In this document: one piece after another, positions 60,832 through 64,000 of the stretch
Numbering within the stretch: position 1 is the first letter of the stretch
Layout: every line of letters starts with the position of its first letter
Assembly: GCA_034142505.1 (NCBI GenBank)
Contig: JAWZDV010000075.1
Span: 1 to 64,000 of the forward strand
DNA length: 64,000 bases
Reading direction: 5' to 3'
Origin: Hungatella_A sp034142505
GTDB taxonomy: Bacteria > Bacillota > Clostridia > Lachnospirales > Lachnospiraceae
The notes under the pieces: generated by a model
Told to the model about the DNA's origin: nothing
What the model saw: the letters and a program-made list of their open reading frames with translations, nothing else
The model's database searches: none
Made by a program: the position numbers and the translations under genes

Positions 60832-62502
60832 ATGGCAGAATATAACAAAGGGAAGACCATTGTGATTGGACACAAGAATCCGGATACAGATTCTATCTGT
60901 TCCGCAATCTGTTACGCGAACTTAAAACGGTTGGTGACCGGGGAAGATTATGAGCCCCGAAGAGCCGGGCATGTGAATGAGGAGACCCAGTTTGTGCTGA
61001 AACATTTCGGTGTGAAGGCGCCGGAGTTGATTGAGCATGTGAAGACGGAAGTAAGGGATATTGAGATCCGCGAGATGGAAGGCGTGAAGAAGAATATTTC
61101 GCTGAAAAAGGCATGGAATCTGATGCAGGCGTCCAATGCGGTGACGCTTCCGGCAGTGACCGGCGACGGGATGTTAGAAGGACTGATCACGGTCGGCGAC
61201 ATTACCCAGTCTTATATGAATGTGTATGACAGCAGCATTTTATCGAAGGCCAACACCCAGTACAGCAATATTATTGAGACATTGGAAGGCTCGCTGGTGG
61301 TGGGCAATGCGGACGCTTATTTTAATGAAGGGAAGGTGCTGATCGCGGCGGCCAACCCGGATATGATGGAGTATTATATTGCGAAGAATGATCTGGTGAT
61401 TCTGGGGAACCGGTATGAGTCCCAGCTCTGTGCCATTGAGATGGACGCGGCCTGCATTATCGTGTGCGAGGGGGCGGCGGTTTCCATGACTATCAAGAAG
61501 CTGGCGCAGGAACGGGGCTGCACGGTGATTACCACGCCTTATGACACCTACACGGCGGCGCGTCTGATCAACCAGAGTATGCCGATCAGCTACTTTATGA
61601 CGAAGGATAATTTGATTACCTTTGAAGAGACGGATGTGATTGACGATATCAAAGAGGTGATGGCCAATAAGCGCCACCGGGATTTCCCGATTCTTGACAA
61701 GGAAGGGAAGTATAAAGGGATGATCTCCCGAAGAAACCTGCTGGGAGCGAGGGGGAAATCCTTGATTTTAGTGGATCACAATGAGAAGACCCAGGCGGTG
61801 GACGGCGTGGAGAACGCGCGGATTCTGGAGATTATCGACCACCACAGGCTGGGGACCATCGAGACTATGTCTCCGGTGTTTTTCCGCAACCAGCCGCTTG
61901 GATGTACGGCGACCATCATTTACCAGATGTATCAGGAGGCGGGAGTGGAGATCGAGAAGAAGATTGCCGGGCTTTTGTGCAGTGCGATTATCTCCGACAC
62001 GCTGTTGTTCCGCTCGCCGACCTGTACCGAGGTGGACCGTATGGCAGGACTTGCGCTGGCTGAAATTGCCGGGATTGATGTCAATGAGTACGCGGCGGAG
62101 ATGTTTGCGGCGGGAAGCAATTTGAAGAATAAGACGGATGAAGAGATCTTTTATCAGGATTTCAAGCGGTTTACTTCCGGGAAGGTTTCATTTGGCGTGG
62201 GGCAGATCAGTTCTTTGAACCAGAAGGAGCTGGAGAAGCTGAAACAGCGGATGATTCCGTATCTGGAGAAAGCGCATAAAGAGCATGGGGTGGATATGAT
62301 GTTCTTTATGTTAACTAATATTTTGACTGAGTCCACCACACTTCTGTGTGAGGGCGTGGGCGCGGAGTCCATGATTCTCAACGCGTTCCATATCGATGTG
62401 GAGGAGAACGGAGACAAGAAGGATGGAGTTGTGGAGCTGGCCGGTGTCGTGTCCAGAAAGAAACAGCTGATTCCGGCAATTGGAATGGCTTTGCAGGGAT
62501 AA
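60832..62502 (+). CDS. ppaC: Manganese-dependent inorganic pyrophosphatase with CBS/DRTGG regulatory insert
   Basis: 556 residues. The DHH-family catalytic part starts GHKNPDTDSICSA. A long insert (about 75-305) holds a split CBS pair around a DRTGG domain (LPAVTGDGMLEGLITVGDI; FPILDKEGKYKGMISRRNL). The rest of the catalytic core then carries VDHNEKTQ, IIDHHRLG and a DHHA2 domain (FGVGQISSLN). In related enzymes the insert binds adenine nucleotides and controls activity. AAGGAGGGC precedes ATG. Confidence 0.94.
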   Translation: MAEYNKGKTIVIGHKNPDTDSICSAICYANLKRLVTGEDYEPRRAGHVNEETQFVLKHFGVKAPELIEHVKTEVRDIEIREMEGVKKNISLKKAWNLMQASNAVTLPAVTGDGMLEGLITVGDITQSYMNVYDSSILSKANTQYSNIIETLEGSLVVGNADAYFNEGKVLIAAANPDMMEYYIAKNDLVILGNRYESQLCAIEMDAACIIVCEGAAVSMTIKKLAQERGCTVITTPYDTYTAARLINQSMPISYFMTKDNLITFEETDVIDDIKEVMANKRHRDFPILDKEGKYKGMISRRNLLGARGKSLILVDHNEKTQAVDGVENARILEIIDHHRLGTIETMSPVFFRNQPLGCTATIIYQMYQEAGVEIEKKIAGLLCSAIISDTLLFRSPTCTEVDRMAGLALAEIAGIDVNEYAAEMFAAGSNLKNKTDEEIFYQDFKRFTSGKVSFGVGQISSLNQKELEKLKQRMIPYLEKAHKEHGVDMMFFMLTNILTESTTLLCEGVGAESMILNAFHIDVEENGDKKDGVVELAGVVSRKKQLIPAIGMALQG

Positions 62503-62515
62503 GGAGGAGAAGAAG

Positions 62516-63115
62516 ATGGGAAAACAGTATTGGAAGCCGGGCAATATGCTGTATCCGGTTCCGGTTGTGATGGTGAGCTGCCAGAGAGAAGGGGAGAAGC
62601 CGAACATTATCACGGCGGCCTGGTGCGGAACCACGTCGTCCACGCCGGCGACGCTGTTTGTGTCGATTCGGCCGGAGCGGTATTCCCATGGGATTATCCG
62701 TGAAACCGGGGAGTTTGTGGTAAATCTGGTGAACCGGGATCTGGTGTTTGCCACGGATTACTGTGGGGTGAAATCCGGGCGCGACGTGGATAAGTTTCAG
62801 GAGATGAAGCTGACTCCGCTGCCGTCCCAGCATATCAGCGCCCCGGGAATTGCGGAAAGTCCGGTGAATTTAGAATGTAAGGTGCTGGATGTCAAATCGC
62901 TGGGAAGCCATGATATGTTTCTGGCGGAAGTGGTTGGCGTGACGGTGGATGACAACTATATGGATGAGACCGGTAAGTTCAATTTAAACCAGACGGGACT
63001 TGTGGCTTATTCCCATGGTGAGTATTTTGAACTGGGGGAGAAACTGGGGAAATTTGGATATTCGGTGAAAAAACCAGAGAAAAATCGAGTAAAACCGGGA
63101 AAATCGAAAAATTAG
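62516..63115 (+). CDS. Flavin reductase-like FMN-binding protein
   Basis: 199 residues, split-barrel flavin reductase family. VMVSCQREGEKPNIITAAW and SIRPERYSHGIIRETGEFVVNL are family hallmarks, the second near the FMN phosphate site. The C-terminal tail is Lys-rich (KKPEKNRVKPGKSKN). ATG 62516 follows AAGGAGGAG; an in-frame reading from 62480 overlaps ppaC without a ribosome site. It probably reduces flavin or an unknown small molecule. Confidence 0.9.
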   Translation: MGKQYWKPGNMLYPVPVVMVSCQREGEKPNIITAAWCGTTSSTPATLFVSIRPERYSHGIIRETGEFVVNLVNRDLVFATDYCGVKSGRDVDKFQEMKLTPLPSQHISAPGIAESPVNLECKVLDVKSLGSHDMFLAEVVGVTVDDNYMDETGKFNLNQTGLVAYSHGEYFELGEKLGKFGYSVKKPEKNRVKPGKSKN

Positions 63116-63155
63116 TAAAATCGAAAAAACGCTTGATCAATAAGGAGATACACTT

Positions 63156-63680
63156 ATGGAGCTTAACAATATCACGCTGATCGGTATGCCGGCCTCCGGT
63201 AAGAGTACGGTGGGAGTTCTGCTGGCGAAGCGGTTGGGATTGTCGTTTGTGGATGTGGACATTCTGATACAGGAGAAGGAAAAACGCCTGTTGAAGGAGA
63301 TTATTGCGGACGTGGGCGACGACGGGTTTATGGAGATTGAAAACCGCATTAACGCGGAGCTGGACGTGGAGCGGTCGGTGATTGCTCCCGGCGGCAGTGT
63401 CATTTACGGAAAAGAGGCTATGGAGCATTTAAAAGAAATCAGCACGGTTGTCTATTTAAAGCTGAGTTACGAGGATGTGAAGGAGCGTCTGGGCGATCTG
63501 GTGGACCGCGGCGTGGTTTTGAAAGACGGGATGACTCTTTTAGATTTATACAACGAGCGGGTTCCCTACTATGAAAAGTACGCGGATATTACCGTCGATG
63601 AGTCAGGGGTCGGCAGTGCGGGAGAAACCGTTGATTTACTCAGGAAAATGATGGAAGAGCGGTTTGGACTTACTACATAA
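63156..63680 (+). CDS. aroK: Shikimate kinase
   Basis: 174 residues. It has the P-loop GMPASGKST, the acidic FVDVDILI (shikimate-binding Asp), and the glycine pair in IAPGGSVIY. It phosphorylates shikimate in the chorismate pathway. The DGFMEIENR region replaces the usual FR(D/E)xE motif, so substrate preference may vary; a related small-molecule kinase is an alternative. AAGGAGATACAC precedes ATG. Confidence 0.85.
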   Translation: MELNNITLIGMPASGKSTVGVLLAKRLGLSFVDVDILIQEKEKRLLKEIIADVGDDGFMEIENRINAELDVERSVIAPGGSVIYGKEAMEHLKEISTVVYLKLSYEDVKERLGDLVDRGVVLKDGMTLLDLYNERVPYYEKYADITVDESGVGSAGETVDLLRKMMEERFGLTT

Positions 63681-63711
63681 TAATCGTGAAACATTGGGGG
63701 ATACTGTTGGT

Positions 63712-64000
63712 ATGAAAAGAATTGTTGAGATATGCTGTGGAAGTTATTATGATGCAAAGCAGGCGGCTCTTGGAGGCGCGGAGCGGATTGAGTTAAACAG
63801 TGCGCTGCAGCTGGGCGGACTGACGCCGGCATCGGCCACGCTAAGGCTGGTGAAGCAGGATTTCCCGGAATTGAAGGTAGTCGCTATGGTGAGACCGAGA
63901 GGGGCCGGGTTCTGCTATTCGGAGGAGGAGTTCAAAGAGATGGAAGCCAATTGCCGGGAGCTGATAGCGAACGGGGCGGACGGAATTGCCTTTGGGTGTC
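63712..64000 (+). CDS. cutC: Copper homeostasis protein CutC, N-terminal part
   Basis: 96 codons before the window ends, starting MKRIVEICCGSYYDAKQAAL. ERIELNSALQLGGLTPA and VVAMVRPRGAGFCYSEEEF are the standard CutC motifs. CutC is a TIM-barrel protein first linked to copper tolerance; its true function is still debated. It starts 31 nt after the shikimate kinase gene. Confidence 0.92.
   Translation, partial: MKRIVEICCGSYYDAKQAALGGAERIELNSALQLGGLTPASATLRLVKQDFPELKVVAMVRPRGAGFCYSEEEFKEMEANCRELIANGADGIAFGC

Overview
The window looks like the chromosome of an anaerobic, low-to-mid GC Firmicute close to the Lachnospiraceae (Clostridium/Lachnoclostridium-like). This rests on a V/A-type ATPase operon, a YyaC-type sporulation protein, a clostridial Tad pilus cluster, ROK regulators, the Shine-Dalgarno style and the general gene content. 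No phage, CRISPR array or intact insertion sequence was seen, and the species cannot be named.

Layout. 1-5586 (minus): V-type ATPase operon in the order G/H-like, C, I, K, F, E, A, with A cut by the window edge. 5849-9105: DUF4145/SH3 membrane protein (minus), trmB, a 49-residue ORF and a MATE exporter (plus). 9158-9352: tRNA-Lys(CUU) with its own promoter and terminator. 9415-11149: zinc-ribbon membrane protein whose frame is broken at a run of six T. 11206-13963: ROK-like regulator (minus) and a lipoprotein NlpC/P60 hydrolase (plus). 14053-20635 (minus): histidine kinase, response regulator, glycogen branching enzyme, GH13 amylase and DUF2508 protein, possibly one transcription unit. 21030-24939: large membrane alpha/beta hydrolase facing a ROK repressor across a 670-bp gap that holds a decayed alcohol dehydrogenase fragment.

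25026-36025 (plus): a Tad-type pilus locus. It has a promoter, a structured leader, prepilin peptidase, TadZ-like, TadA/CpaF ATPase, TadB, an unusual TadC, a Flp1 pilin, a DUF5702 protein, TadE-like protein with paired Cys/His modules, a second A24 peptidase, a second TadE-like protein and an FHA protein; a rhomboid protease follows from its own promoter. No secretin gene is present, as expected for a monoderm. 36050-44376 holds housekeeping genes (HIT, sigma factor, murG, MTA/SAH nucleosidase, pgi) and several poorly known membrane or secreted proteins. 44456-47722 holds yyaC and two type II membrane proteins. 47795-50750 is transketolase plus glucokinase.

50846-60529 is a carbohydrate-acid utilisation island: divergent GntR repressor, GH28-like beta-helix enzyme, beta-propeller lactonase, SDR dehydrogenase, mannonate-dehydratase-like enolase-superfamily enzyme, ABC sugar importer without its ATPase, and an MBL hydrolase. 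The enzyme order suggests glycan cleavage followed by non-phosphorylative oxidation of the sugar to a lactone, a sugar acid and a keto-deoxy acid. 60832-64000: manganese pyrophosphatase with regulatory domains, flavin reductase-like protein, shikimate kinase and the start of cutC.

The items most worth a second look are the Tad locus (leader RNA, non-ATG start, 128-nt gene overlap, 16-bp tandem repeat, Cys/His-tailed TadE), the T6 frame break, the dehydrogenase remnant, and the GH28 sugar-acid island with its promoter-overlapping operator.
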